A stretch of 43,781 nucleotides of DNA, taken from contig CANIBQ010000038.1 in assembly GCA_947465645.1 (NCBI GenBank), positions 1 to 43,781 of the forward strand, in the 5' to 3' direction. The notes under the pieces are model-generated. The model did not search any database, was not told the origin of the DNA, and was given only the letters and a program-made list of their open reading frames with translations. This DNA is from Acidobacteriota bacterium (lineage in GTDB: Bacteria > Acidobacteriota > Vicinamibacteria > Vicinamibacterales > UBA2999). This document shows positions 22,078 to 30,544 of this stretch, piece after piece; positions within the stretch are counted from its first letter, which is position 1, and each line of letters opens with the position of its first letter. A program made the position numbers and the translations under genes.

Positions 22078-22816
22078 TCCATTCGACGCGATCGCCGGCG
22101 CTCCGGAGCATCTGGGCCGGGTAGCGCGTCACATCCTCCGCAAGCGCCAATGCGGCGCGCACGGCATCCGCCTTCTGTGGGCCGGAGGCATTCACCAGAA
22201 TCGCGCGGGCGTCGAGCAGTGCGGGAGGCGTCAGCGTGATCCGCCACGTCTTCAGGTGTTCAACCCAGATGGCGGCCACGCAGATGGCGGCCACATGCGG
22301 CGCGGACCCTTGCGGTCCGCGAGGCGGGCCGTCAAGGCCCGCCCCGCGACCCTGCAGCAATGGACTTCCGGGAAAGATCGACGCGATGTGCGCATCATCG
22401 CCGACGCCGAGCAGCTCCACGTCGAAGGTGCGATCGCGCACCTCGGCCTCGTATTTCCGCGCGGCCTCGCGGGCGTCGGGAAGCTCACCCTCGATCCGGT
22501 GGATCTGCGCGGGTGGAATGGGCACGCGCGACAGCAGCGTCCTGTACGCCAGGCCGAAGTTGCTGTCCGGATGATCGGGCGGCACATGCCGCTCATCGCC
22601 CCAGAACACGTGGACGCGGGTCCAGTCGATGCGCGCGCGCCAGGGCTCGCGCGCATCCGCCAGCGTCCGGTACAGGCGCTCGGGCGTACGTCCGCCGGTG
22701 AGGCAGATGACGGCGCTCTCCCGAGCGGCGACCGCCAGCTCGATCAACGTCGTAATTCGTCGCGCACCTGTCTCTGCGAGCTGGGCGTCGTCGTCGACGA
22801 CTGTTACGACCGCCAC
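22028..22816 (-). CDS. pgl: 6-phosphogluconolactonase with an inserted hairpin segment
   Basis: 262 residues. Expected motifs are ICLTGGRTPERLYRTL, VHVFWGDERHVPPDHPDSNFGL, VELLGVGDDAHIASIFPGSPLL and WRITLTPPALLDA. The enzyme hydrolyses 6-phosphogluconolactone to 6-phosphogluconate in the cytosol. After FPGSPLL the protein carries about 25 extra residues (GRGAGLDGPPRGPQGSAPHV and on), encoded by two adjacent palindromes that match the dispersed hairpin repeat. The reading frame stays open. A 14-nt direct repeat (22266-22279 and 22281-22294) sits at one edge. It overlaps zwf by 13 nt upstream and the VTT gene by 50 bp. Confidence 0.88.
   Translation of the reverse strand: MAVVTVVDDDAQLAETGARRITTLIELAVAARESAVICLTGGRTPERLYRTLADAREPWRARIDWTRVHVFWGDERHVPPDHPDSNFGLAYRTLLSRVPIPPAQIHRIEGELPDAREAARKYEAEVRDRTFDVELLGVGDDAHIASIFPGSPLLQGRGAGLDGPPRGPQGSAPHVAAICVAAIWVEHLKTWRITLTPPALLDARAILVNASGPQKADAVRAALALAEDVTRYPAQMLRSAGDRVEWIIDRAAARSLRAPLAQ
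22295..22343. repeat. hairpin repeat doublet inside pgl (copy 3)
   Basis: Stem 1: CGCGGACC, CTTGC loop, GGTCCGCG (22301-22321). Stem 2: GGCGGGCC, GTCAA loop, GGCCCGCC (22323-22343). The first matches the 29-nt repeat at 7625 and 28829 except for two loop bases. Two hairpins side by side resemble REP doublets. Confidence 0.7.
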
Positions 22817-24261
22817 GTCCGTCCGTCCTGCTGCATCAGCCGATCGGAATCAGGCGGCCCTGGTGCCCCTGGTGCGTAGGTCGGGACGGGAGCCGAATCC
22901 CTCTTCCACTCGTCGAGGAGCGGCTGGACGGCGCTCCAGCCCGCTTCGACGATGTCCATCCGGTGGAAGAGGGTCTGATCGCCAGACATCGCGTCGAAGA
23001 GCAGCGTTTCGTAGCCCGTGCTGGGCTCCACCTTGAAATGCCGCGCATAGCTGAACGCCATCGTCACCGTCTCGAGCCGCTCGAGCGGCCCTGGTACTTT
23101 GGCGTCGAATGACAGCGAGATGCATTCGTCGGGCTGGATCGTCAGGACGAGCACGTTGGGATTCGTGTGCTCGACCGGCGTTTCGCGGAACAGCATGAAC
23201 GGCGCCCGCTTGAAATGCACCGACACCTCGGTGGAGCGGCGGGGCAGGCGCTTGCCGGTGCGCAGGTAGAACGGCACGCCGGCCCATCGCCAGTTGTCGA
23301 GCAGCAGCCGCATCGCGACGAATGTTTCGGTGCGCGAAGCGGGCGCGACGTTCTTCTCCTGGCGGTAGCCCTCGTACTGCGCGCCGACGACGTAGCGCCG
23401 AACGTCCTCGGAGGTCAAGGGCGAAACGGCGTGCAGCACCTTGACCTTTTCGTCGCGGACGGCTTCGGCGTGAAACGAGACCGGCGGTTCCATCGCGACG
23501 AGCGTCAAGAGCTGGAACATGTGGTTCTGCACGATGTCGCGGAGCGCGCCCGACTTGTCGTAGTAGGCCCCGCGCGAGCCGATGCCGTCTTCCTCGGCGA
23601 CCGTCATCTGCACGTGATCGACGTACCGCCGGTTCCACACCGGCTCGAAGATGCCGTTGGCAAACCTGAACGCCAGGATGTTCTGGACGGTCTCTTTGCC
23701 AAGGTAATGATCGATCCGGTAGATCTGCGACTCGCGCAGGCCTCGCGTCAGCTCTGCATTCAGGGCTCGCGCGCTCTCGAGGTCGTAGCCGAACGGCTTT
23801 TCGATGATCACCCGCCGCCACCCCTCGTCTTCCCTGGTGAGCCCGGCCGCGGCGAGATGACGAGCCACGACGGCGAACAGGTCGGGCGGGGTCGCGAAAT
23901 AAAAGAGGTAATTCGCCGGCGCCTGGTGGCGCTGCTGGATATCCGTCAGCGCATGTCTCACGCGTTCGTACAGTCCAGGGTCATCGAACTCGCCGGAGAC
24001 GTAATGGAGGCGCTCCTCGATCCTGCCCCACGTGTCGTGGGCGATCGTCTCGCCCTCGGCCTGCGTGACATGGTCGCGGATCTGCGCGCGAAACGTGGCG
24101 TCATCGATGGCCGGTCTGGCGACGCCGAGGACGGCAAACGTCTCGGGAAGCAGGCCCGACTCCGCGAGGTTGTGAATCGCGGGGAGGAGCTTGCGGCGCG
24201 TCAGGTCGCCTGACGCGCCGAAGATGACGAGGATCGAGGGGTCAGCTCTTGGGTTCGACAT
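22804..24261 (-). CDS. zwf: glucose-6-phosphate 1-dehydrogenase
   Basis: 485 residues, family length. NADP-binding [18 protein letters not shown] near residue 12-29, then [15 protein letters not shown] and the active-site [13 protein letters not shown], with [15 protein letters not shown] and a full C-terminal domain. It makes 6-phosphogluconolactone and NADPH, the first step of the oxidative pentose phosphate path. The ATG at 24261 overlaps the end of gnd by 20 nt, and the end overlaps pgl by 13 nt, so rpiB-gnd-zwf-pgl is one tightly packed operon. Confidence 0.97.
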   Translation of the reverse strand: MSNPRADPSILVIFGASGDLTRRKLLPAIHNLAESGLLPETFAVLGVARPAIDDATFRAQIRDHVTQAEGETIAHDTWGRIEERLHYVSGEFDDPGLYERVRHALTDIQQRHQAPANYLFYFATPPDLFAVVARHLAAAGLTREDEGWRRVIIEKPFGYDLESARALNAELTRGLRESQIYRIDHYLGKETVQNILAFRFANGIFEPVWNRRYVDHVQMTVAEEDGIGSRGAYYDKSGALRDIVQNHMFQLLTLVAMEPPVSFHAEAVRDEKVKVLHAVSPLTSEDVRRYVVGAQYEGYRQEKNVAPASRTETFVAMRLLLDNWRWAGVPFYLRTGKRLPRRSTEVSVHFKRAPFMLFRETPVEHTNPNVLVLTIQPDECISLSFDAKVPGPLERLETVTMAFSYARHFKVEPSTGYETLLFDAMSGDQTLFHRMDIVEAGWSAVQPLLDEWKRDSAPVPTYAPGAPGPPDSDRLMQQDGRTWRS

Positions 24262-25192
24262 GGCCGCCGAACTGCGCCCGAAGGGCCGACAGGAGCTTTT
24301 CCGCGAAGGTGTGTTCCTGCCGCGAGCGGAACCGCACATACAGCGCCGTGGTCAGCACGTCGGCCGGGACGTTCTCTTCGAGCGCGGCCTGCACCGTCCA
24401 GCGACCTTCGCCCGAGTCAGCGACTCGTCCCTCGAACTCCGAGAGCTGCGGATCCTTCACCAGCGCCATGGCGGCAAGGTCGAGCAGCCAGGAGCTCACG
24501 ACGCTGCCGCGCCGCCAGACTTCGGCCACCTCCTCGAGCTTGAGCGCGTACGGCGCGTGCCGCATGATGTCGAAGCCTTCGGCGTACGACTGCATCAGCC
24601 CGTACTCGATGCCGTTGTGGATCATCTTGACGAAGTGGCCGGCGCCCGCGGGTCCGCAGTGGACGAAGCCTTCGTGCGCCGTGGTCCTGGTCACGTCGAG
24701 GCCCTCGGAGGGCGATATCGTCCCCTGTCCTGGCGCGAGCGTTCGGAAGATTGGCGTGAGCCGCTCGGCGATCGGCACGGCGGCGCCAATCATCAGGCAG
24801 TAGCCGCGCTCGGCACCCCAGACGCCGCCGCTCGTCCCGACGTCCACGTAGTGCAGGCCTTTGGCTTCGGCCTCGCGCGCACGCCTGACATCGTCTTTGA
24901 AATGGGTATTGCCGCCGTCGATGATCACGTCGTCGCGCTGCAGTCGATCCGCAAGCGCAGCCACGGTCTGCTCGGTTGGATCGCCGGCCGGCACCATGAT
25001 CCAGACGGCCCGCGGAGGGGTGAGGCGCTGGACGAGATCGTCCAGGGACGCGGCCCCCGCGATTCCGTCGCGCCGCAGCTCTTCAACGGCGTCGGGATTG
25101 CGGTCCCAGGCGACGACGTCGTGTCCGCCGGCTGTGAGGCGTCGGGCCATGTTGCCGCCCATGCGGCCGAGGCCAATCATGCCGAGTTGCAT
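24242..25192 (-). CDS. gnd: 6-phosphogluconate dehydrogenase, short form
   Basis: 316 residues, the compact form, against about 470 in enterobacteria. Dinucleotide motif [29 protein letters not shown] and [15 protein letters not shown] line the substrate pocket; the catalytic [16 protein letters not shown] is intact. Short-form enzymes often prefer NAD, which I infer but cannot show. It decarboxylates 6-phosphogluconate to ribulose 5-phosphate. Three nt downstream of rpiB and overlapping zwf by 20 nt. Confidence 0.94.
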   Translation of the reverse strand: MQLGMIGLGRMGGNMARRLTAGGHDVVAWDRNPDAVEELRRDGIAGAASLDDLVQRLTPPRAVWIMVPAGDPTEQTVAALADRLQRDDVIIDGGNTHFKDDVRRAREAEAKGLHYVDVGTSGGVWGAERGYCLMIGAAVPIAERLTPIFRTLAPGQGTISPSEGLDVTRTTAHEGFVHCGPAGAGHFVKMIHNGIEYGLMQSYAEGFDIMRHAPYALKLEEVAEVWRRGSVVSSWLLDLAAMALVKDPQLSEFEGRVADSGEGRWTVQAALEENVPADVLTTALYVRFRSRQEHTFAEKLLSALRAQFGGHVEPKS

Positions 25193-25195
25193 GTG

Positions 25196-25651
25196 TCAGG
25201 TCCGGAGAAAGCGGCGCTCGATGGCGAGGATCTTGTCGAGGCGGCGCTGGTGGCGTTCCTCTCCGGAAAACGTCGCCGTGAGAAACGATTGCACGATTTC
25301 AGCGGCCAGCGCGCCGCCGACGACGCGGGCGCCCAGGCAGAGGACGTTCATATCGTCATGTTCGACGGCCTGGTGGGCCGAGTAGCAGTCATGGCAGACC
25401 GAGGCGCGAATGCCCGGAAACTTGTTGACGGCGATAGAGACGCCGGCGCCGCTGCCGCAGACGATGAGCCCGCGGTCGGCGCGGCCGCCGGTGACGGCGC
25501 CCGCGACGGCTTCCGCGCAGTCGGGATAGTCGACGGGGGCGGTCGAATGGGTGCCGAAATCGAGGACGTCGTGTCCCTGTTTGGCGAGGGCGGCGGCGAG
25601 TTCCTGCTTCAAAGGGTAGCCGGCGTGGTCGGCGCTGAGGGCGATCCGCAT
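25196..25651 (-). CDS. rpiB: ribose 5-phosphate isomerase B
   Basis: 151 residues. The family phrase IALSADHAGYPLKQEL with the catalytic-region Asp-His, then GLIVCGSGAGVSIAVNKFPGIRA with the conserved Cys. It interconverts ribulose and ribose 5-phosphate. First gene of the pentose-phosphate operon; the ATG at 25651 (not the TTG at 25654) is preferred. Slightly hydrophilic C-terminus (SGEERHQRRLDKILAIERR) typical of RpiB. Ribosome site weak. Confidence 0.94.
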   Translation of the reverse strand: MRIALSADHAGYPLKQELAAALAKQGHDVLDFGTHSTAPVDYPDCAEAVAGAVTGGRADRGLIVCGSGAGVSIAVNKFPGIRASVCHDCYSAHQAVEHDDMNVLCLGARVVGGALAAEIVQSFLTATFSGEERHQRRLDKILAIERRFLRT

Positions 25652-25689
25652 CAACCCGTACTAAAGCATTTTTTGCCCCCCACATGCCA

Positions 25690-25705
25690 CCTCTGTGTCT
25701 CTGTG
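25690..25705. repeat. two tandem octamers (YCTCTGTG)
   Basis: CCTCTGTG then TCTCTGTG, between rpiB and the VWA gene. A related octamer run (YCTCGGTG, three copies) is at 38686-38709. Confidence 0.55.
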
Positions 25706-25733
25706 ACGCGGTGGCCCGTCTGAGCGGTGCTGC

Positions 25734-25739
25734 TATACT
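25734..25739 (+). promoter_or_regulatory. -10 element (TATACT), leaderless start
   Basis: TATACT, 6 nt before ATG 25746; no Shine-Dalgarno. -35 not clear. Confidence 0.5.
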
Positions 25740-25745
25740 TTGCCC

Positions 25746-26990
25746 ATGCGAAATACCGCTAAGCTCTTGCCGGCGGCTGCTTTTGCCTTGCTGCTTGCGG
25801 CTGGGTTGCAGGCTGCCGGACAGGCGCAGCCTCAGGCGCCGCAGCAGCCGACGTTCCGCGCGAGCGTCGATCTCGTGACGACCGACGTGATCGTCCGCGA
25901 CTCGAAAGACCAGTTCGTCTCGGACCTCAAGCCCACCGAGTTCGAGGTCTTCGAAGACGGCGTCAGGCAGGAGATCGTCTCCGTGGTGCTGACGCACGGC
26001 GGGCGCGTGTTCAACGTGCAGTCGCCGCCTCCCGCGCCGGCACCCGAAGGCATCATCCTTCCGCCCTCCCGGCCGACCAACGACGCGGCCGGGCGCATCT
26101 TCCTGGTCTTCCTCGACGACCTGCACCTCGATTTCCAGAGCACCCCGCGCGTCCGCGAGCTGATCAAGAAGATGCTGCGGAACCTGATTCACGAAGGGGA
26201 CATGTTCGGCATCGTGTCGACCGGCACCTCGTCGATCTCCGAGCAGCTCACCTACGACCGGCAGGTGCTCGAGGGGGCGATCTCGCGCGCCACCGGCGGC
26301 GCGCTCAAGCCCGAAGACATCATCAAGGGCCAGCAGTCGGCGCAGGGCAACGCCGAGCTCCGGTACCGCGCGCACGTCGCCTTTTCCACGGCCTACGACC
26401 TGATGAAGAACCTCGAGCAGGTGCGCAACCGCCGCAAGGCGGTGATTTACATCAGCAGCGGATACGACTTCAATCCGTTCGAGACCTCGCGGCTGAAGTA
26501 CCAGGCCGATCAATACGGGCTCGACAGCAACGATGCGCAGACCGATCCGTTCCTCCGCCAGCAGAACCAGGGCACCACCTTCGCCGAAGCCGATCTCGTG
26601 CGGGAGCTCGCCGAGCTGACGCGAGCGGCCAACCGCGCCAACGCCACGATGTACACCATCGACCCGCGCGGCCTCGTCGCCGGCCCGGACCTCGATCAGC
26701 AGGTCGAAACGGCCGAGTGGTACGACTACATCCGCGAGACCCAGGACAGCCTGCGCGTGCTGGCGGAGCAGACGGGCGGCATCGCCGTCGTCAACCAGAA
26801 CGACTTCGACAAGGCGCTGAAGCGGATTGACGCGGAGACGAGCGACTACTACGTGCTGGGGTACTACTCGAGCAACCCGGACCCGTTGAAGCGCACGCGG
26901 AAGATCGAAATCAAGACCGCGCGCCCCGGCGCCAACGTGTGGTCGCGCACGTCGTACTCGCTGCGGCCGACGGCGCCGCCGACGAACTAG
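25746..26990 (+). CDS. exported VWA-like protein of acidobacterial type
   Basis: 414 residues. N-terminal signal peptide (KLLPAAAFALLLAAGLQAA), then TFRASVDLVTTDVIVRDSKD and the beta-sandwich LKPTEFEVFEDGVRQEIVSV. Next is a von Willebrand A-like part with ALIDAS-type residues altered (FLVFLDDLHLDFQ) and VIYISSGYDFNPFE. The C-terminal end (SDYYVLGYYSSNPD, RKIEIKTARPGANVWSR) matches the VWFA-related family abundant in acidobacteria. These proteins are thought to be secreted or cell-surface, with no proven function. The MIDAS serines are missing, so metal-mediated adhesion is doubtful. Its stop shares CTAG with the stop of the convergent LysR gene. Confidence 0.85.
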   Translation: MRNTAKLLPAAAFALLLAAGLQAAGQAQPQAPQQPTFRASVDLVTTDVIVRDSKDQFVSDLKPTEFEVFEDGVRQEIVSVVLTHGGRVFNVQSPPPAPAPEGIILPPSRPTNDAAGRIFLVFLDDLHLDFQSTPRVRELIKKMLRNLIHEGDMFGIVSTGTSSISEQLTYDRQVLEGAISRATGGALKPEDIIKGQQSAQGNAELRYRAHVAFSTAYDLMKNLEQVRNRRKAVIYISSGYDFNPFETSRLKYQADQYGLDSNDAQTDPFLRQQNQGTTFAEADLVRELAELTRAANRANATMYTIDPRGLVAGPDLDQQVETAEWYDYIRETQDSLRVLAEQTGGIAVVNQNDFDKALKRIDAETSDYYVLGYYSSNPDPLKRTRKIEIKTARPGANVWSRTSYSLRPTAPPTN

Positions 26991-27901
26991 CGAGGGCCGC
27001 GCAGCGCGGCCTCGAACTGCGGCTTGATGGTGTCGAAGACTCGAATGACTTCCGACACGGGGCGGGGCAGTCGGCTCATCTTCGGGTAGAGCCACCCCGT
27101 CTCCCGCTGCAGCGAATGCCCCGCGATCCGGCTGCAGAATAGCTGTTTCGTCCGCACGTCATCCGCCGCCGCCTGCCACGGGATGATGCTGATCCCCAGC
27201 CCGTGCCTGACCATCGCCTTGATGATCTCGACGTTCTCGGTCTCCATCACGATCTCCGCTTCAATCCGTTCCCGCGTGAAGAATTCCTCGACGAGGCGGC
27301 GGGTAATCGAGCCCGTTTCAAACAGGATGAACGGCTGTCTGTTGAGCTCGGACGGCTGCACCTGACGCTTCGTCGCGAGCGGATGCGTCGGGTAGGTCAC
27401 GAGCAGCAGTTCTTCCTGCAGCACCGGCACCGAGACGAGGTCGGCGGCTTCGATTGGCAGCGTGAGGAGGCCGAGGTCGCCCCCGCCCGAGCGCAGCATC
27501 GCGATCGATCGCTCCGCGCTGCCGACGGTGATCTTCAGATCGAGGTTCGGATGGATGCGCCGGACCTCGGCGAGCAACGCAGGGAAGACGTAGAGACAGA
27601 CGGTCATGCCGCCCACCAGCCGCATCGTGCCCCGGAGCGACTCCTGCGTGTCGCTGATCGCGGTGACCGTGTCCTGCAGATCCTGGAAGACGCGGTGACT
27701 CAACTGGAGGAGCGATTCTCCGGCGGGGGTAATGCGGATCCGGCGGCCGATGCGATGAAACACCGCCTCGCCGAGCTCCTCTTCGAGCAGCAGGATCTGC
27801 CGGCTGATGGCCGACTGCGAGACGTGCAGCTTTTCGCCGGCGGCTGTGAACGAGCCGCTGTCAGCGATGGCGCGGATGATTTCTAACTGCCGCAGGTCCA
27901 T
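26987..27901 (-). CDS. LysR-family transcription regulator
   Basis: 304 residues. N-terminal winged helix-turn-helix: DLRQLEIIRAIADSGSFTAAGEKLHVSQSAISRQI, then the effector domain with LRGTMRLVGG, RSGGGDLGLLTLP and a late EIIKAMVRHGLGISIIP. A small-ligand-responsive regulator; ligand and targets unknown. There is a promoter, TTGAAC (27931-27936), 18-nt spacer, TATGCT (27907-27912), then ATG 27901 after 5 nt, so the mRNA is likely leaderless. The adjacent genes are a DNA methyltransferase 48 nt upstream on the same strand and the convergent VWA gene. Confidence 0.93.
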   Translation of the reverse strand: MDLRQLEIIRAIADSGSFTAAGEKLHVSQSAISRQILLLEEELGEAVFHRIGRRIRITPAGESLLQLSHRVFQDLQDTVTAISDTQESLRGTMRLVGGMTVCLYVFPALLAEVRRIHPNLDLKITVGSAERSIAMLRSGGGDLGLLTLPIEAADLVSVPVLQEELLLVTYPTHPLATKRQVQPSELNRQPFILFETGSITRRLVEEFFTRERIEAEIVMETENVEIIKAMVRHGLGISIIPWQAAADDVRTKQLFCSRIAGHSLQRETGWLYPKMSRLPRPVSEVIRVFDTIKPQFEAALRGPR

Positions 27902-27906
27902 GCGCC

Positions 27907-27936
27907 AGCATACATTCGCTGAACGCATGGGTTCAA
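27907..27936 (-). promoter_or_regulatory. promoter of the LysR gene
   Basis: TTGAAC, 18 nt, TATGCT, 5 nt, ATG. Leaderless arrangement. Confidence 0.5.
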
Positions 27937-27949
27937 GGAGATCGATAAG

Positions 27950-28810
27950 CTATTCGAGCGCTGCGCGGGTGCGTGCGACGGCTTCCTCGAGATACCCCTC
28001 GTCCATCTCGATTCCGATGAAGCTCACACCCAGTTGAGCGCAGGCGACGGCCGTCGAACCGAGCCCCATGAACGGATCGGCGACAGTCTTCACACGGGTC
28101 AGGCCGTGAAGCTTGAGGCACATCTCGGGCAGTCGCGGGGGAAAGGTCGCGGGGTGCGGCCGGTCTTTCTCGCGGTTCTGGATCGTCTCGTACGGAATGA
28201 ACCAGGTGTTACCCCGGCACCGGACGCCGCCCGCGGCGTTCTGCCAGCGTCCGACGTTTGACGGATCCTGATAGCGGACGCCAATCGCCTGACGGTCGAG
28301 CGGCGTGTGGCCGTCGTGCGTGAAATGGAAGACGAACTCGTGGCAGTCGTGCAGAAAGCGGCGGCTGTTGATCGGCTTGTAGTGACCCACCGCGAGGTCC
28401 TTTTCGAGTCCCGCCCTCGCGCCGGCGAGCGCTTTCTCGATCGCGATCGACTTGATCCAGTGGATCGTGTTCTGGAGCTGGAGATGCGGCCGCACCGCCT
28501 GCGCGACGTCGAGCGCCGTCCACGGGTCGGTGGGTTTCGCGCCGACGTTGAGAAACATCGAGCCGTCCCTGGCCAGCGTGGATGCCGCCAGGCTCACCCA
28601 CTCACCGGTCCATTCGAGGTACCGGCCGCGCGGGATCGTGTCGTCATAGCTGCGGTATTGGATCCCCAGGTTATAGGGCGGGGAGGTCACGATCGCGTTG
28701 ATCGACTCGGGTGGCAGCGATTCGAGCACGCGCAGGCAGTCACCCAGGTAGAACTGGAACGTCGCCTTGCCCGACTTGAACTTTGTATGGGGTTTGAGGG
28801 AGCGGGACAC
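27950..28810 (-). CDS. DNA (adenine-N6 or cytosine-N4) methyltransferase, orphan
   Basis: 286 residues from GTG 28810. Motif IV is VTSPPYNLGIQYRSYDD, with TSPPY typical of N4-cytosine or N6-adenine enzymes. The SAM-binding motif I, DPFMGLGSTAVA, comes at the C-terminus, the order of beta-class enzymes. Other family phrases: FYLGDCLRVLESLP, HWIKSIAIEKAL and CHEFVFHFTHDG. No partner restriction gene was seen nearby, so it may be an orphan modifier. TACAAT lies 7 nt from the GTG (28818-28823), and the dispersed hairpin repeat begins immediately upstream (28829). Recognition site unknown. Confidence 0.9.
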   Translation of the reverse strand: MSRSLKPHTKFKSGKATFQFYLGDCLRVLESLPPESINAIVTSPPYNLGIQYRSYDDTIPRGRYLEWTGEWVSLAASTLARDGSMFLNVGAKPTDPWTALDVAQAVRPHLQLQNTIHWIKSIAIEKALAGARAGLEKDLAVGHYKPINSRRFLHDCHEFVFHFTHDGHTPLDRQAIGVRYQDPSNVGRWQNAAGGVRCRGNTWFIPYETIQNREKDRPHPATFPPRLPEMCLKLHGLTRVKTVADPFMGLGSTAVACAQLGVSFIGIEMDEGYLEEAVARTRAALE

Positions 28811-28817
28811 CGCCGCG

Positions 28818-28823
28818 ATTGTA
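28818..28823 (-). promoter_or_regulatory. -10 element (TACAAT) of the methyltransferase
   Basis: TACAAT, 7 nt from GTG 28810; leaderless. The -35 zone is inside the hairpin repeat. Confidence 0.45.
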
Positions 28824-28828
28824 CAGGC

Positions 28829-28857
28829 GATGCGGCGCGGACCTTTACGGTCCGCGG
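28829..28857 (+). repeat. dispersed hairpin repeat, copy 2
   Basis: CGCGGACC, TTTAC loop, GGTCCGCG. Identical over 29 nt to copy 1 (7625-7653, opposite orientation). Confidence 0.7.
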
Positions 28858-28868
28858 CTCGCGGAACG

Positions 28869-29063
28869 TTAGGACGCCCTGGCGACGTGTGCGAGGGTCT
28901 CGCTGACAATCGTGTGATTGCGGCGATGACCGTGGAGGGTGCAGGCCTGGCCTTTTTCCTCGACGTAGGTGAGCTCGCGGCTGGTGGCCTGCTCACGATA
29001 GCGGCCGATGACGCAGCCGCATCCCAATGTCCGAAACCCCAGAAGCCTGACGAGACCACTCAT
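28869..29063 (-). CDS. Cys/His-containing small protein (64 aa)
   Basis: 64 residues beginning MSGLVRLLGFRTLGCGCVIG, with three Cys (GCGC and QACTLHG) and a basic HGHRRNHT motif, which could bind a metal ion. The start at 29063 has GGAGG 7 nt upstream, strong support for translation. It is read on the same strand as the methyltransferase, which starts 59 nt further on across the hairpin repeat. Family unknown. Confidence 0.6.
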   Translation of the reverse strand: MSGLVRLLGFRTLGCGCVIGRYREQATSRELTYVEEKGQACTLHGHRRNHTIVSETLAHVARAS

Positions 29064-29195
29064 GGTCGATCCTCCATCGCGGCAGACAGCAAACTATGTA
29101 CCGCTGAGCTGTTGCCGAGTCCTTCCGGGCGCGCTCGTTTGTTCCAACGAAAAACGGAAGAAAAGCGAACAGTCACCTGGTGGACGCGCCATCAC

Positions 29196-29217
29196 GGTGT
29201 GTTTCCAGCAACACACC
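29196..29217. repeat. 7-bp stem with 8-nt loop
   Basis: GGTGTGT and ACACACC. It lies in the 221-nt gap between the Cys/His protein and the M20 peptidase. Otherwise the gap holds nothing recognisable apart from a TAGAGT at 29269-29274 that may be the -10 of the peptidase gene. Confidence 0.35.
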
Positions 29218-29284
29218 AGTGTGGCTCGCGGCCGACACTCTGGATCCTCTTCAACCGTTTGGATGGTGTAGAGTCTCCACCGCG

Positions 29285-30544
29285 ATGGAATTTGGCCGAC
29301 AAGCCGTTCTTTTCGCGGGCATGTGTGCGCTTGCCTCCACGCTCGCGCACGCCCAGCCGGCGGGCGACATCGGCGCTTCGCTGATGCGGCGGGCCGACGT
29401 TCGCGCGGCGCTCGAAGCCGCGCGCGGCGACGAACCGCACGCCATCGAAGATCAGATCCGCCTCTGTGAGATTCCCGCGCCGCCCTTCAAGGAAGCCGAG
29501 CGCGGGCGCGCCTACGCCGACACTTTTCGGAGCGCCGGCCTCAAAAATGTGCGGATCGACAAGCAGGGAAACGTCCTTGGCGAGCGTCCGGGGCGGATGT
29601 CCAGGCCCCACGTGGTCATCAGCGCGCACCTCGATACCGTGTTTCCCGAAGGCACCAGCGTTCGCGTGACCCGTGAGGGGACCGTGCTCAAGGGCCCCGG
29701 CATCGGCGACGACTGCCGCGGCCTCGCCGTGCTCCTGGCCGTCGTGCGAGCGCTCAACACGGCCAACGTCCAGACCCCGGGGACGCTCACGTTCGTCGGC
29801 ACGGTCGGCGAAGAAGGCCTGGGCGACCTTCGGGGCGTGAAGGCGCTCTTCGGCGAGACGCTCCCCGGCCAGATCGACCGGTTTGTCTCCGTTGACGGCA
29901 GCGGGTACGGCATCACGCATCGGGCCGTCGGCAGCCGCCGTTACCGGGTGACGTTCACGGGCCCGGGTGGGCACAGTTACGGCGCGTTCGGCCTGGCGAA
30001 CCCCGCCCACGCGCTGGGCCGCGCCATGGCCGCGTTTGGCGATCTGCAGGTGCCCTCCGATCCGAAGACGACGTTCGCCGTGGGCCGGATCGGGGGAGGC
30101 ACGTCGGTCAACGCCATTCCATTCGAGGCCTGGATGGAAGTTGACATGCGCTCGGTGGACGCCGCCGCGCTCCGGGCACTCGAGTCGGGCTTTCTCAAGG
30201 CTGTGGACGAGGCCCTTGCCGGCGAGAATGCACGCTGGAATCAGAACGGTCCGTTAACGGTGGAGAAGCAGTTGGTGGGCGACCGTCCCGCGGGTCTCAC
30301 CCCGGCCTCATCGTTCATCGTCGAATCGGCGGTGTCGGTGACCAGGGCGCTCGGCCTGACGCCCACCCTTGATGAAGGGTCAACGGATGCGAACACCCCC
30401 ATGAGCCTCGGCATCCCCGCCATCGCCATCGACGCCGGCGGCCGGGGCACCGGTGCTCACGCCCTGGATGAGACGTTCGACACGGCCGAGTCCTGGAAGG
30501 GGACCCAGCGCGCGCTACTGCTCACGATTGCGCTGGCCGAGTAG
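29285..30544 (+). CDS. exported M20-family metallopeptidase
   Basis: 419 residues. Signal peptide (FGRQAVLFAGMCALASTLAHA) and then the M20 fold. The zinc-binding motifs are VISAHLDTVFPEG, GPGIGDDCRGLAVLL and TFVGTVGEEGLGDLRG, where the two acidic residues include the catalytic Glu. The dimerisation lid insert begins YRVTFTGPGGHSYGAFG, and the final ligand is AHALDETFD. It resembles peptidase T or related dipeptidases and should work in the periplasm. The ATG at 29285 was preferred because it begins the signal peptide. The 3' end overlaps a convergent membrane protein by 30 bp. Confidence 0.85.
   Translation: MEFGRQAVLFAGMCALASTLAHAQPAGDIGASLMRRADVRAALEAARGDEPHAIEDQIRLCEIPAPPFKEAERGRAYADTFRSAGLKNVRIDKQGNVLGERPGRMSRPHVVISAHLDTVFPEGTSVRVTREGTVLKGPGIGDDCRGLAVLLAVVRALNTANVQTPGTLTFVGTVGEEGLGDLRGVKALFGETLPGQIDRFVSVDGSGYGITHRAVGSRRYRVTFTGPGGHSYGAFGLANPAHALGRAMAAFGDLQVPSDPKTTFAVGRIGGGTSVNAIPFEAWMEVDMRSVDAAALRALESGFLKAVDEALAGENARWNQNGPLTVEKQLVGDRPAGLTPASSFIVESAVSVTRALGLTPTLDEGSTDANTPMSLGIPAIAIDAGGRGTGAHALDETFDTAESWKGTQRALLLTIALAE

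Noticed and set aside
25389..27095. 568-residue minus-strand frame opposite the VWA gene
   Set aside because: Antisense shadow rich in Arg/Val/Leu, with no motifs; the VWA protein has a signal peptide and family blocks.
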